Assembly: GCA_036278935.1 (NCBI GenBank)
Contig: DASUKA010000126.1
Coordinates: forward strand, 1 to 30,174
DNA: 30,174 nucleotides
DNA from: DASSNR01 sp036278935
GTDB lineage: Bacteria > Gemmatimonadota > Gemmatimonadetes > Gemmatimonadales > Gemmatimonadaceae
Reading direction: 5' to 3'
A program made the position numbers and the translations under genes. Position 1 is the stretch's first letter, and each line of letters begins with the position of its first letter. Below are positions 1 to 8,356 of the stretch, in pieces. The notes below the pieces were generated by a model. It was not told the DNA's origin and did not search any database. It saw nothing but the letters and a program-made list of their open reading frames with translations.

Positions 1-1
1 C

Positions 2-352
2 CTCACGCCCAGGATTCTGCGGTGCATCAACACGCTGAACATCGAGATGGGTGCGACGGGCACGCACGGCGCGTTGCGGCGAGTGCATCACAACGCCGAG
101 TCGCATCGGAACGCGATGTTCGGCGCGCTGACCGCCACGGATATGGTGACGATCAAGGCCGGGGAAGCGTATGGCGATGGCTTCCCGTTCACGGTGTTCC
201 AGCCCGCAGCGCTGTGCCGGGGCGGCGTGGCGACCGCACGGTACGGTGCGGTGTGCACGATCGAGACGCTGCAGGAGTTCAGGCAGTACGCAGCCGATCT
301 GGCGGATGCCGGCTATTTCGTGCCGAAGAACTGGGTGTGGGGGATGCGGTGA
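2..352 (+). CDS. Hypothetical protein, 5' truncated by window edge
   Basis: An open frame is already running at the left edge and ends at TGA 350-352, giving 116 visible residues. Codon third positions are mostly G or C, as in the real genes nearby, which supports this frame over the competing one that runs to 420. The visible part has a His-rich stretch near residues 22-36 and two scattered Cys (in ALCRGG and AVCTIE), and ends in Trp-rich NWVWGMR. I do not recognise the family and see no signal peptide, membrane segment or known catalytic motif. The upstream part is missing, so the N-terminal domain and any operon partner are unknown. Confidence 0.5.
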   Translation, partial: LTPRILRCINTLNIEMGATGTHGALRRVHHNAESHRNAMFGALTATDMVTIKAGEAYGDGFPFTVFQPAALCRGGVATARYGAVCTIETLQEFRQYAADLADAGYFVPKNWVWGMR

Positions 353-527
353 CGGGGGACGGCTCCGGCAGACAATCCGCGCAGCCGCATGCCGGCAGGC
401 GCCTCACCGGTCAGCTCTGACTTTCTCGCGAACCGACGCTCGGCGCGGCGTGTTATTCGTTCAAACGGTGCGATGTCTGAAGTCCATGTGAAATCCTCTC
501 GCCACCAAGCCGAAGACACGATACGCC

Positions 528-1088
528 ATGCACCCTCGCATTCAGGAACTTCTCGACTATCTCGCGCACCATCGGGCCGACCTGCGCGCCGCAGTGGACA
601 GCGTGCCCGCCGATCTCAGAGACCGACGTCCCGCGCCGGAGCGGTGGTCCGTCGCCGAGGTGGTCGAGCATCTGGCCATCGTCGAAGGGCGCATCACGGA
701 CGGTTTCATCAAGCAGGTCGCCGCCGCGCGCGCCAAGGGGCTGGGGCCGGATACTGAGACCGCACCCGTGGTGCCCGCATTGGACGTGGCATTCGTGCTC
801 GATCGAACCAACCGGCTCATCGCGGCGGAGGTGGCGCGCCCGCGTGGGGAGAGCGATTCGCGTGCGGCGTGGGCCGCGCTGGAGCGCTCGCGCGAGCGAC
901 TGCGCGCGGCGCTCGTGGACGCGGACGGGCTCGCGCTCGGTCGTGTCCGGACGATGCATCCGGTGCTCGGCGAGATGGGCCTGTATCAGTTGATCGCGTT
1001 CGTGGGAGCGCACGAGGGACGGCATGCGGCACAGGTGCGGGAGATTGGAGGAGAGGTGGAGGGGACATCATCGGCTTCAGGACGGTGA
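528..1088 (+). CDS. DinB-fold (DinB/YfiT-like) putative metal-dependent protein
   Basis: A 186-residue protein of the DinB-like four-helix-bundle superfamily. It shows the expected three-His metal site: H48 in the helix VVEHLAIVE, then H162 and H166 in the C-terminal HEGRHAAQ segment. The N-terminal ERWSVAEVVEHL pattern is typical of the family. Members include thiol transferases (bacillithiol or mycothiol dependent) and many proteins of unknown function; nothing here fixes a substrate. No strong Shine-Dalgarno precedes the ATG. The last 12 bases overlap the end of the convergent decarboxylase gene, so the two 3' ends are shared. The C-terminal tail after the metal site is short and Gly/Ser-rich. 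Confidence 0.85.
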   Translation: MHPRIQELLDYLAHHRADLRAAVDSVPADLRDRRPAPERWSVAEVVEHLAIVEGRITDGFIKQVAAARAKGLGPDTETAPVVPALDVAFVLDRTNRLIAAEVARPRGESDSRAAWAALERSRERLRAALVDADGLALGRVRTMHPVLGEMGLYQLIAFVGAHEGRHAAQVREIGGEVEGTSSASGR

Positions 1089-2744
1089 AGGGGGAGTCAT
1101 TCGGCCTTGAAACGCATTCGCCATACTGGCGATCGCGGCCGCCTCTCCCCGCACGCATCCCCACGCCCGCTCGAGCTCCCGCTCCGTCGTCAGCACGTTC
1201 CCGATCCCGATCCGCATCACCACGCGCCCGCCCACGCGCGTGTGCGTGAGGTACGCCTTCCCCGACGCATTTACCGCCTCCACGATCGCCTCGTTCAGCC
1301 GGTCGCATGCCTGGTCGTCCAGCCCCGCCGGCACGCAGCGAAAGCACACGACCGCCATCGGCACAGGCGCGGCGCGCACGAAGAGCGGGTCCGCATCCAC
1401 CCAGCGCGCCCACTGCTGTGCCAGACGGCACTGTTCGCGAATGCGCGCCGCGATGCCGTCACGCCCGAAGGCGCGGAACATCATCCACGCCTTGAGCGAC
1501 CGGAAGCGCCGACCGAGCTGCAGGCTGTAATCCATGTAGTCAATGCGGTGACCGGCGCCGCCCGCTGCGCTGCCCGCATTGTCCACCTTGCTCGCATTGC
1601 CCACGTCACCTGCACCACCTGTCGTCGCACTACCCGCCGCTGAATCCCCGCGAAGATACTCGGGCGTCAGCGAGAACACCGCGCGCAGCACGTCGGGGTG
1701 CCGCGTGTACAGCGCGCTGAAGTCCAGCGGCACGAACATCCACTTGTGCGGGTTCACCACCACCGAGTCCGCCAGTTCGGCGCCCGTCATCGCCCACTTG
1801 CCTTCGGGCAGAACCGCCAACGCTCCGCCATACGCGGCGTCCACGTGCAGCCACGCGCCGTGCTCCCGACACACCGCCGCGATCTCGGCCACGGGGTCGA
1901 CGCTCGTGGTTGACGTCGTGCCGATGGTGGCGACGACGGCCATGGCGCGGAAGCCGGCTCGCGCGTCCGCTTCCATCGCCGCGCGCAACGCCGCGACGTC
2001 GAGCCGGAACGCCGCGTCGCTCGGCACACGCACTACGTTCGACTCACCGAGCCCGAGCACGATCATCGCCTTGTCGATGGAGCTGTGCGCCTGGTCCGAG
2101 GCGTACACGCGAAACACGGGCATGTCCGTGTGCCCGGCGAGGCCGCGCTCGCGCACATCGACGCCACACATCTCGCGCGCCGCGGCCAGCGCGTGCAGCA
2201 CACCCACCGATGCGGTGTCGTACACGACACCCGTGAATGACTCGGGCAGGCCGATCATCTGCCGAATCCACCGGAGCACCAGGGTCTCCAGCTCCGTGGC
2301 CGCGGGCGACGTCCGCCACGTCATTGCGCTCACGTTGAGCGCCGCGGCCACGATCTCTCCGAGTAGCGCCGGCCCGTTGCTCGTGCTGCCGAAGTAGCCG
2401 AGGAATGCCGGGTGGCCCCAGTGCACGATGCCCGGCATCACGACGGTCTCGAGGTCGGCGAGGATCTCGTCCAGCGGCGCCGGCTCGCGCGGCGGCTCGG
2501 CGGAACAACGCGCCGCAACCTCACCCGGGCGCACGGGAGACGTGATGGCGCGTTGCTCGATGGTGCCACGGTAATCGGCCACCCAGTCCGCCACGCGGTG
2601 CAGATACGTGCGGAGCACGTCGGGCGGGATGTCGCCGAGCAGCTCGGGTGGCGGCGAAGGAGCGTCACGCGGCGAGGGAGCATCAACCATCGAGGGACCG
2701 TCAGGCATCGAGAAATCGCGTGGTGGGAACACTGTGGGCGCCAT
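1077..2744 (-). CDS. Group II PLP-dependent decarboxylase (aromatic-L-amino-acid decarboxylase type)
   Basis: A cytosolic PLP enzyme of about 555 residues in the group II amino-acid decarboxylase family (aromatic amino acid, tyrosine, histidine or glutamate decarboxylases). The PLP-binding Lys is K334 in NPHKWMFVPLDFSALY, and the cofactor Asp lies in HVDAAYGG. A Tyr in TPEYLRG aligns with the mobile-loop catalytic Tyr of animal DOPA decarboxylase. Right after it comes a Gly/Ala/Ser-rich insertion of about 30 residues (about 1570-1660) before the conserved DYMDYSLQLGRRF segment. The frame is open to 2822, but that would overlap the divergent glycosyltransferase, so I chose the ATG at 2744; ATG at 2708 is also possible, and neither has a good Shine-Dalgarno. 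The amino acid substrate cannot be read from sequence. The 3' end overlaps the convergent DinB-fold gene. Confidence 0.9.
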   Translation of the reverse strand: MAPTVFPPRDFSMPDGPSMVDAPSPRDAPSPPPELLGDIPPDVLRTYLHRVADWVADYRGTIEQRAITSPVRPGEVAARCSAEPPREPAPLDEILADLETVVMPGIVHWGHPAFLGYFGSTSNGPALLGEIVAAALNVSAMTWRTSPAATELETLVLRWIRQMIGLPESFTGVVYDTASVGVLHALAAAREMCGVDVRERGLAGHTDMPVFRVYASDQAHSSIDKAMIVLGLGESNVVRVPSDAAFRLDVAALRAAMEADARAGFRAMAVVATIGTTSTTSVDPVAEIAAVCREHGAWLHVDAAYGGALAVLPEGKWAMTGAELADSVVVNPHKWMFVPLDFSALYTRHPDVLRAVFSLTPEYLRGDSAAGSATTGGAGDVGNASKVDNAGSAAGGAGHRIDYMDYSLQLGRRFRSLKAWMMFRAFGRDGIAARIREQCRLAQQWARWVDADPLFVRAAPVPMAVVCFRCVPAGLDDQACDRLNEAIVEAVNASGKAYLTHTRVGGRVVMRIGIGNVLTTERELERAWGCVRGEAAAIASMANAFQGRMTPPSPS

Positions 2745-2787
2745 GGGGACTGTCGCGCACGGCATGCGGGCTGCTATGCTCCCACGC

Positions 2788-3843
2788 ATGGCTCGAACGC
2801 CCCGCGATGCGATCACGTACATCCTGCCTATCAGATCGGCGGCGCCTCACGGCGACGAACTGGCGGGCTACCTGCACTGGCTCACCGGGCGCTCGGAGAC
2901 CATCGTTGTCGACGGATCGCCCCCGGCCATCTTCGCGGCGCACGCGACGGCATGGCACGCGGCGCTCGCCCGTGGCCTTCGTCACCTGCCGCCCGCGGCT
3001 GACCTCATGACGCCGATGGGCAAGGTCGGGAGCGTGCTCACCGGGCTGCGCCTCGCGTCGCACGAGCACGTGATCATCGCCGACGATGACGTGCGCTACG
3101 ACAACGACTCGCTCGCGCACATCGCTCGTGCCCTTCGGACGGCGGATGTCGTCCGCCCGCAGAACTACTTCAGTCCGCAGCCGTGGCACGCGCGCTGGGA
3201 CACGGGCCGCATGCTGTTGAACCGACTCACGGGCGGCGACTGGCCCGGGACGCTCGGCGTGCGGCGCTCGGTGCTCCGCGCTACCGGCGGGTACGACGGT
3301 CGCGCGCTGTTCGAGAATCTCGAGTTGGTACGCACCGTGATCGCCGCGGGCGGGCGCGAGGCCGTGCTCCGCGACGTGTACGTGCTTCGCCGCCCCTCCA
3401 CGACGCGACACTTCTGGTCGCAGCGCATACGACAGGCGTACGATGAGCTCGCGCGCCCCGGGCGGCTCGCCATCCAGCTGGCGGTGCTCCCCGCGACAGT
3501 GACGCTCGCCGCGACAGCACAGTGGGGAGCGCTCGCCATCGGCGTCCTCGCGATCATGCTCGCGGCGGAAGCCGGCCGGTGGCGAGCCGGCGGCCGGCGC
3601 GTCTTTGCCGCCACCGCATCGCTCCTGGCGCCGGCGTGGGTGGCCGAACGCGCCGTATGCAGCTGGCTCGCGCTGGGCTCGCGCGTCTGCTTCGGCGGCG
3701 TCCGGTATCGCGGCACCGTATTGCGGCATCCCGCTACTCCGATGCGGGAGCTACTGGCGCGTCACGCGGCGGCTCGCCATGCGATGTCTCGCCGGAAGAG
3801 TCCGTCCGCTCGCCGGCGTGGACCTCGACGTCGATTGGCTTGA
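2788..3843 (+). CDS. Glycosyltransferase family 2 protein
   Basis: About 351 residues. The N-terminal half is a GT-A (family 2) fold: beta-strand ITYILPIRS, VVDGSP, and the metal/nucleotide-sugar DxD-type motif at D99-D101 (IIADDDVRYD). GGYDGRALFENLELV matches the region holding the catalytic acid in this family. The C-terminal third has a hydrophobic stretch (about residues 230-260, LAVLPATVTLAATAQW onward) that probably anchors it to the inner membrane, then an Arg-rich tail. It probably transfers a sugar to a lipid or cell-surface acceptor; donor and acceptor are unknown. The frame is open further upstream to 2608, but that part is antisense to the decarboxylase, so I start at ATG 2788. 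The last 110 bases overlap the convergent DUF1989 gene. Confidence 0.8.
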   Translation: MARTPRDAITYILPIRSAAPHGDELAGYLHWLTGRSETIVVDGSPPAIFAAHATAWHAALARGLRHLPPAADLMTPMGKVGSVLTGLRLASHEHVIIADDDVRYDNDSLAHIARALRTADVVRPQNYFSPQPWHARWDTGRMLLNRLTGGDWPGTLGVRRSVLRATGGYDGRALFENLELVRTVIAAGGREAVLRDVYVLRRPSTTRHFWSQRIRQAYDELARPGRLAIQLAVLPATVTLAATAQWGALAIGVLAIMLAAEAGRWRAGGRRVFAATASLLAPAWVAERAVCSWLALGSRVCFGGVRYRGTVLRHPATPMRELLARHAAARHAMSRRKSPSARRRGPRRRLA

Positions 3844-4405
3844 ACCGCCCGTTGTTCGAGAGCTCTGCCGAGCAGGCCGTGACGCCCACGATGAGGTCCA
3901 TCTCCGCACGCAGGAGCAGGTGATCGCCAGCCCGTGAGCGCGGCGGCAGAATGCGCAGCTCACCGGACGGCAGCACGTCCACGTTCATGAAAACGTTGAA
4001 CGTCGTCGGGATCGCGTCCGGCGAAATGCCGAATGGTGCCAGGTTGCGCGCGAGATTCTCGAAGCAGCTCGGGTGATGTCCCGTGGTCTTGTAGAGGATC
4101 GCGAACATCTCGGCGCTGCACGGCGTGAGCAGAAAATCATGCTTCCCCACCGTGTCCTCGACGATGCTCCACATGGGCCGGCTGCGGTTCGAGTACAGTG
4201 TGTGCCCCGTGGTCAGGAAGATAGTGTTCGCGTAATCGATCGTGCGCCCCGACGACAGCCACTCGGCCAGATCATCGCGCGCGAACGACGTGAGGTCCGA
4301 CACCTGTTCGCCTTCGGGGTCGATGATCCTGAGCAGCTCACCTCGCTGCACGATGAGACCGGCGCCGGTCTGCGGCGCGAGGTGGATCCGCCTGGGGTGT
4401 GTCAT
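3734..4405 (-). CDS. DUF1989 / urea carboxylase-associated family protein
   Basis: A 223-residue protein of the DUF1989 family. It shows the conserved order: RGELLRIIDPEGEQVSDL, then TIFLTTGHTLYSNRSRPM, then three Cys typical of the family's metal site, C96 (TPCSAEMF), C114 (HPSCFENL) and C178 (VTACSAE). Characterised relatives are the paired urea-carboxylase-associated proteins, which act together as carboxyguanidine deiminase in guanidine breakdown; others are uncharacterised. Here a single copy is present with no partner copy and no urea carboxylase nearby. It lies 58 bases downstream of the GntA-like gene on the same strand and probably shares its transcript. The last 25 or so residues are a low-complexity tail (Ser/Gly/Pro/Glu) lying in the 110-base overlap with the glycosyltransferase gene. 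Substrate here is unknown. Confidence 0.85.
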   Translation of the reverse strand: MTHPRRIHLAPQTGAGLIVQRGELLRIIDPEGEQVSDLTSFARDDLAEWLSSGRTIDYANTIFLTTGHTLYSNRSRPMWSIVEDTVGKHDFLLTPCSAEMFAILYKTTGHHPSCFENLARNLAPFGISPDAIPTTFNVFMNVDVLPSGELRILPPRSRAGDHLLLRAEMDLIVGVTACSAELSNNGRFKPIDVEVHAGERTDSSGETSHGEPPRDAPVAPASE

Positions 4406-4463
4406 GGGACGCGCGCCACGGCGTGTCTTAAGCAGCGCGCATCTCGATCACTGCGCATCATGC

Positions 4464-5189
4464 TCATGGTACGCCTCGGTGAAATGGACAGCGCCACTCG
4501 GCAGCCGTGCTGTCGCGCCCGGAATACTGGCGTGCCTCCGAGCGTTCGCCGAAGTCGGCGAGGTTCGGGTTGGGACTGCCTTGCAGCGCGATATCACGCT
4601 CGCGGATCTGCGCGCGGAGCCGTTCGTAGTGTCCTTCGCGGCGAAGCTGCTCGAACTGCGAGTGTGCATTGAAGACCAGCGCGGGCCAACGGAAGCGACG
4701 CGCCAGCCTGGAGCTCCGGGGATGCAGCCCGACGACGAACAATGCGCGCCCCCCGAAGCTGAAGGAGAAGCGCGGGTCATCGGGGTCCGCGCTCACTGCA
4801 GGATCCCACCCCGTGGCGGGATCGTCACGCTCGTGGAGGCGCTGGAGCTGTGCCCAGAGCCGCTGCTCGAACGCGCGCTCGCTCGCCGGTGCACGCCCCG
4901 TGAACACAGCCACGAACGCGGTGAAGCGATCGCTATCGCGATGCGCGCCTCGCGTGAACTCGGCGAGATCCGCGGCGAGCGCATCGGAGGCGTGCACGGA
5001 CGCGAGCGCCCCGTACACACCCAGCTGATGATCGCGCCGGCGCACCACGCCCTTTCCGGCAAGGCACGGGAAGCGCGCGTGCTCCACGAAGGCACGAAAG
5101 GCCTCGTCCACGCGCTCCTCGATGGTTCGCGCGCGGTCGGGCGCTTGGCGCGCGCCGGGGGCAGTCTCCGTGCTGAGCGATGCGGTCAT
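4464..5189 (-). CDS. YqcI/YcgG family (GntA-like) heme-dependent N-hydroxylase
   Basis: A 241-residue cytosolic protein with all the family landmarks: FPCLAGKGVV (residues 40-49), FSFGGRALFVVGLHPRSSR (143-161), FNAHSQFEQLR (173-183), the long signature from LQGSPNPNLADFG to EARQYSG (202-224), and the C-terminal WRCPFH. Characterised relatives bind heme and hydroxylate a guanidine nitrogen: GntA in guanitoxin biosynthesis, and an arginine N-hydroxylase (DcsA) in D-cycloserine biosynthesis. H156 in GLHP is a reasonable heme-ligand candidate, but I cannot prove it. The ATG at 5187-5189 overlaps the stop of the upstream membrane-PLD gene as ATGA, so translation is probably coupled. The frame is open upstream to 5432, but that part is the shadow of the PLD gene. 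Substrate is unknown; a guanidino or amino compound is the reasonable guess. Confidence 0.85.
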   Translation of the reverse strand: MTASLSTETAPGARQAPDRARTIEERVDEAFRAFVEHARFPCLAGKGVVRRRDHQLGVYGALASVHASDALAADLAEFTRGAHRDSDRFTAFVAVFTGRAPASERAFEQRLWAQLQRLHERDDPATGWDPAVSADPDDPRFSFSFGGRALFVVGLHPRSSRLARRFRWPALVFNAHSQFEQLRREGHYERLRAQIRERDIALQGSPNPNLADFGERSEARQYSGRDSTAAEWRCPFHRGVP

Positions 5190-7942
5190 TCGAACATGTT
5201 CCGCACCCAACCGGGACTGAAGTGCGCTTCCAGCCAGCCGGGATCGTAGCGCACATCGAGCCGAGCGGGATCCACCCGCACACCAAGATCGGCCAATTGC
5301 CGCACCGGGGTCAGGCGCGTGCTGTACGGAAGGGCGAAACCGTGCATACGCGGGTGCCCGCCTACAAGATCTGCGCCCCCGCTCAGTGCTGCCACATTGG
5401 CGCCGGCCCGCGCGCGCCACAAGTGGAGCCAACCGCGGAGCGGACGCCGCGCGAGCGTGCGGGCCGGCAGCGCGAGATGCTCCGACCAGAGGCGCGTGCG
5501 GAGGTCGGCGACCGTCCCGCGCCCCGGCGTGCGTTGCACCTCGTCGCGCACCACCACGCTCACCTCGAAGTTGCGGACGTGGCGGAAGATCCAGCGCGCG
5601 AGCCGGCCCGTGAAGTCGTCACCGTACGAGTGCAGCGACAGGCCGTCCAGATTGGCGGCACCGACCATCGCCCACGCGTCATCCACCGTCACCACCTTGC
5701 TGTGCACGAACACCTGATTGAGCGCCGTTACGCCGGCGCGGCGCTCGGACGGCGCCGCGCTCCACAACGTGAACACGCCGGCGCGCGGATGCTCCAGCAG
5801 CCCGGATTCCTCGAGCCTGGCGTTCTGCCATCCCCGGTACGCGGTGAGATCGGGATTCTGATTGAGCACGATGACCAGCTCGAGCTCCGGCCGGCGGTCG
5901 AGCGCGCTCACGAGTGCCGCGACCACCGGCCGCGCGGTCAGATACTGGTGCTCTATGTAAATGAGTGAGCGGGCACGATCGATCCCGTCGAGCAGCGCAT
6001 CGAGGATATCGGTTACTCCCCCTGGAGCGTGCGACAGCACGCGCCGCGGCATGGTGCGAACCACGCGTACCGCTTCGCTCTGCGGCGCGCGGCCGGAATG
6101 CACGCGCGAAGGCGGTTCTGCGGCACCGTCGCCCGTGCCGGCCGTCGCGTGCGGGCGTGCCTCGTCCCATAGCTCGGCGAAGACGCGCTCGAGGCACCGC
6201 ACCGCGCCCCCAGCGACGCGCAGCGACACGTCGTGCAGCGGCCGGCCGCTGAGCTCGCGCATCGGGCGGCGCGTATCGACCGGTGGATGCCGCGCATCGT
6301 CCCAGTAGCTGTTGACGAACGGCGAGCCGAGGAGGAAGGCTTGCCGTCCGTCCACAATCACCATCTTGAGGTGCAGGAAGTTCGGGAAGCGACGCACACC
6401 GCGCACGCGGATGCGACCCGCCATCGTGCCCTGGGCCCGAACCTTCTCCGTGAAGAATCGGCGAAGCGGTCGTGCGGTGTTGAGCAGGATCGTCGCGTTG
6501 AGCAGGATGCGGATATCCACGGGAGCGTTGGCGGCGACGGCAAGCAGCGTCTCCGCGAGTATCGTGTCACGATTCACCGCGGGTGCACCCGCGCGCTCAT
6601 GGCCAGCTTCAGATGCGTAGAACACGCAATCGGCGTCGAACGCGAGCTGGCTGATCCACACCGACTGACGCGCCGCGCGGATGGCGCGCAGCACCCCTGC
6701 ATACGCCTCGGCGTTGTCGATGAGCCATTCCACATGATGCTCGCCGTGATGCTCGCTGCGCTGATGCTCGGCGCCGGCCCGCGGCACTGGCGCATCGACG
6801 GCTCGCACAGGCTCATACGGTGCACCGACCGTGCGGGGGGACGCATATCGCGCTCGCGTTCGCAAGGGCAGCGGCTTCACGCGCTCGCTCGGGAGCGGCG
6901 GAGATGATGACCCAATGCCGCGCGTGCGTCGCACCTCCGCGACCGCCGCGACCACCGTGGCGGCACAGAGCGGGACGAAATAGTAGAGTGCACGGTACGC
7001 CACGAGCGATGCGACGAGCCCGCCACGCATGCTGTTGGGAACGCCGGGCGCGAGCAGGCCGAGCAGCGCGACCTCGAACACCCCCGCACCACCCGGCACA
7101 TGACTCGCCATCCCCACCACTTGCGCCACCAGATACGCCCGCAGAAGCTCGGCGTACGACAGAGAGAGTCCAGCCGGGAGGAGCGCGAAGAGCACGGTGC
7201 CGGTCACAAGCCAGTCGGTTGCGGAGAGCAGCACCTGCGCCGCGGCGAGCGTGAGCGATGGATGCGGCACCCGCCAGCGCCCGTGTCCGAGCGCGGCGCG
7301 CTTCCCGAGCCCGGTCCACGCCATGTACGCCAGGACAACCGTGGCCATCAGCACGCCAACGGATCGTCCTGGAATCGCGACGTGAATGACGTGCAGCGCA
7401 CCCGGCGCGTTGAGCAGCGCGACCGCGCCGAGCGAGAGCAGGCCGAGTATCACCGTCGCCGTGACGAACGCGCTTGCGCGCGCCACCGCCACCACGTCCA
7501 CGCCATAGCGGGCGTACACACGGAGACGCACGGCGGCGCCCGTAAGCAGACCCAAGCCGACGGATTGGCTGAACGCATGGGCGACGAACGCCGTGGTGAG
7601 GGCAGCGGACCGCGGCACCACCCGCGCAACGCGCCTGCCCGCGTACCGCAGCGCGAGCAATTCCACACAGCCAAGGGTGAGATAGCTCGCCGCCGTGCAG
7701 AGCACCCCGAGCGCAACGCGCGCCCAACCGTAGCTCCGGAGCGCGCGCAGGAGCGCGGCGCGGTCGATGTCAGAGAGCTCGTGGCGCAGTACCAGGATGG
7801 CGATCACGAACAGCGCGACGCGGAGCGCGAGTGTGAGGCGGCCCCACCAGCGCGAGCGCTGCCGCGGTCCCTTCCGCGGCGGCCGATCAACGGAACGGGG
7901 GATTGTGTTCGCCGAGGCGCTCCGCGGGAGCTCTGCACTCAT
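5186..7942 (-). CDS. Fusion: YbhN-like membrane flippase domain + two-HKD phospholipase D / cardiolipin synthase domain
   Basis: About 918 residues. Residues about 30-345 form a polytopic membrane domain of the LPG_synthase_TM/YbhN/UPF0104 family (start WWGRLTLALRVALFVI; family motif SHVPGGAGVFE). After a basic linker with a His-rich segment (about 400), the rest is a phospholipase D domain with two complete HKD motifs: H524-K526-D531 (HLKMVIVDGRQAFLLGSPF) and H747-K749-D754 (VHSKVVTVDDAWAMVGAAN). The two HKD motifs form one active site in this superfamily; the layout fits a bacterial cardiolipin synthase or phosphatidyltransferase in the inner membrane. In E. coli the same two activities are separate neighbours, ybhO (clsB) and ybhN. 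I chose ATG 7942; an upstream Met pair at 7991-7996 lies in a palindrome and its extra codons look atypical. It is the first gene of the set with the GntA-like and DUF1989 genes. Confidence 0.85.
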   Translation of the reverse strand: MSAELPRSASANTIPRSVDRPPRKGPRQRSRWWGRLTLALRVALFVIAILVLRHELSDIDRAALLRALRSYGWARVALGVLCTAASYLTLGCVELLALRYAGRRVARVVPRSAALTTAFVAHAFSQSVGLGLLTGAAVRLRVYARYGVDVVAVARASAFVTATVILGLLSLGAVALLNAPGALHVIHVAIPGRSVGVLMATVVLAYMAWTGLGKRAALGHGRWRVPHPSLTLAAAQVLLSATDWLVTGTVLFALLPAGLSLSYAELLRAYLVAQVVGMASHVPGGAGVFEVALLGLLAPGVPNSMRGGLVASLVAYRALYYFVPLCAATVVAAVAEVRRTRGIGSSSPPLPSERVKPLPLRTRARYASPRTVGAPYEPVRAVDAPVPRAGAEHQRSEHHGEHHVEWLIDNAEAYAGVLRAIRAARQSVWISQLAFDADCVFYASEAGHERAGAPAVNRDTILAETLLAVAANAPVDIRILLNATILLNTARPLRRFFTEKVRAQGTMAGRIRVRGVRRFPNFLHLKMVIVDGRQAFLLGSPFVNSYWDDARHPPVDTRRPMRELSGRPLHDVSLRVAGGAVRCLERVFAELWDEARPHATAGTGDGAAEPPSRVHSGRAPQSEAVRVVRTMPRRVLSHAPGGVTDILDALLDGIDRARSLIYIEHQYLTARPVVAALVSALDRRPELELVIVLNQNPDLTAYRGWQNARLEESGLLEHPRAGVFTLWSAAPSERRAGVTALNQVFVHSKVVTVDDAWAMVGAANLDGLSLHSYGDDFTGRLARWIFRHVRNFEVSVVVRDEVQRTPGRGTVADLRTRLWSEHLALPARTLARRPLRGWLHLWRARAGANVAALSGGADLVGGHPRMHGFALPYSTRLTPVRQLADLGVRVDPARLDVRYDPGWLEAHFSPGWVRNMFE

Positions 7943-8356
7943 GGTGAGGCGGGCTGGGGGGCAGGATCGGCGTACGCATTGGGTATCCGCCATCATGCAT
8001 GATGGTCAGCCACCCTTCCTCGGATGGCATGACGACGGAATGCACCGCCCGATTCCGTGCGTGCCATGCGGCACGCGCAACTCGGGATAAAGCTAGCGAG
8101 ACAAGCGCGAGCGGGGACGGGCATGGGGTGAACGGCGTGGATGGCGGGGTGAACAGCGGCGAGCGTGTGGTGAGGGGGCGTGAGTTGGGATCGCGATTAT
8201 GCGCACCCGTTCGAGTGACGGAACAGCGCGCCACCGCGCGTCCTCGCTGCTTCGCTCCCCGCGCACCTACATCACATTGTGAGACGGCGCTTTCACTCGG
8301 CCCGCCCTAGTTTCTCGTCGCACGATGCATCACGACGACGAGGAGCGCCCGGCATA
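7943..8356. other. Intergenic region between divergent genes
   Basis: This 414-base gap between the minus-strand fusion gene and the plus-strand small gene holds no convincing coding frame. Its one clear structure is the 16-base palindrome at 7990-8005. The middle (about 8095-8230) is G-rich on the plus strand and repetitive in feel, with several GTGAG/GGTGAAC words, but I could not define a repeat unit. Promoters for both genes must lie here; I could not identify them with confidence. Confidence 0.5.
7990..8005. promoter_or_regulatory. Perfect 16-bp palindrome (possible operator)
   Basis: CCATCATGCATGATGG reads the same on both strands. It lies about 48-63 bases upstream of the chosen start of the flippase-PLD fusion gene and covers an alternative in-frame Met pair at 7991-7996. 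Its size and position suit a dimeric repressor site. If the longer start is the real one, this would instead be coding sequence. Confidence 0.35.

Noticed and set aside
2608..2787. N-terminal extension of the glycosyltransferase
   Set aside because: The extra 60 residues are Gly/Ser-rich and antisense to the decarboxylase N terminus; the GT fold starts after ATG 2788.
5190..5432. N-terminal extension of the GntA-like protein
   Set aside because: It lies wholly inside the PLD gene in another frame, and ATG 5189 gives a clean ATGA overlap and the normal family start.
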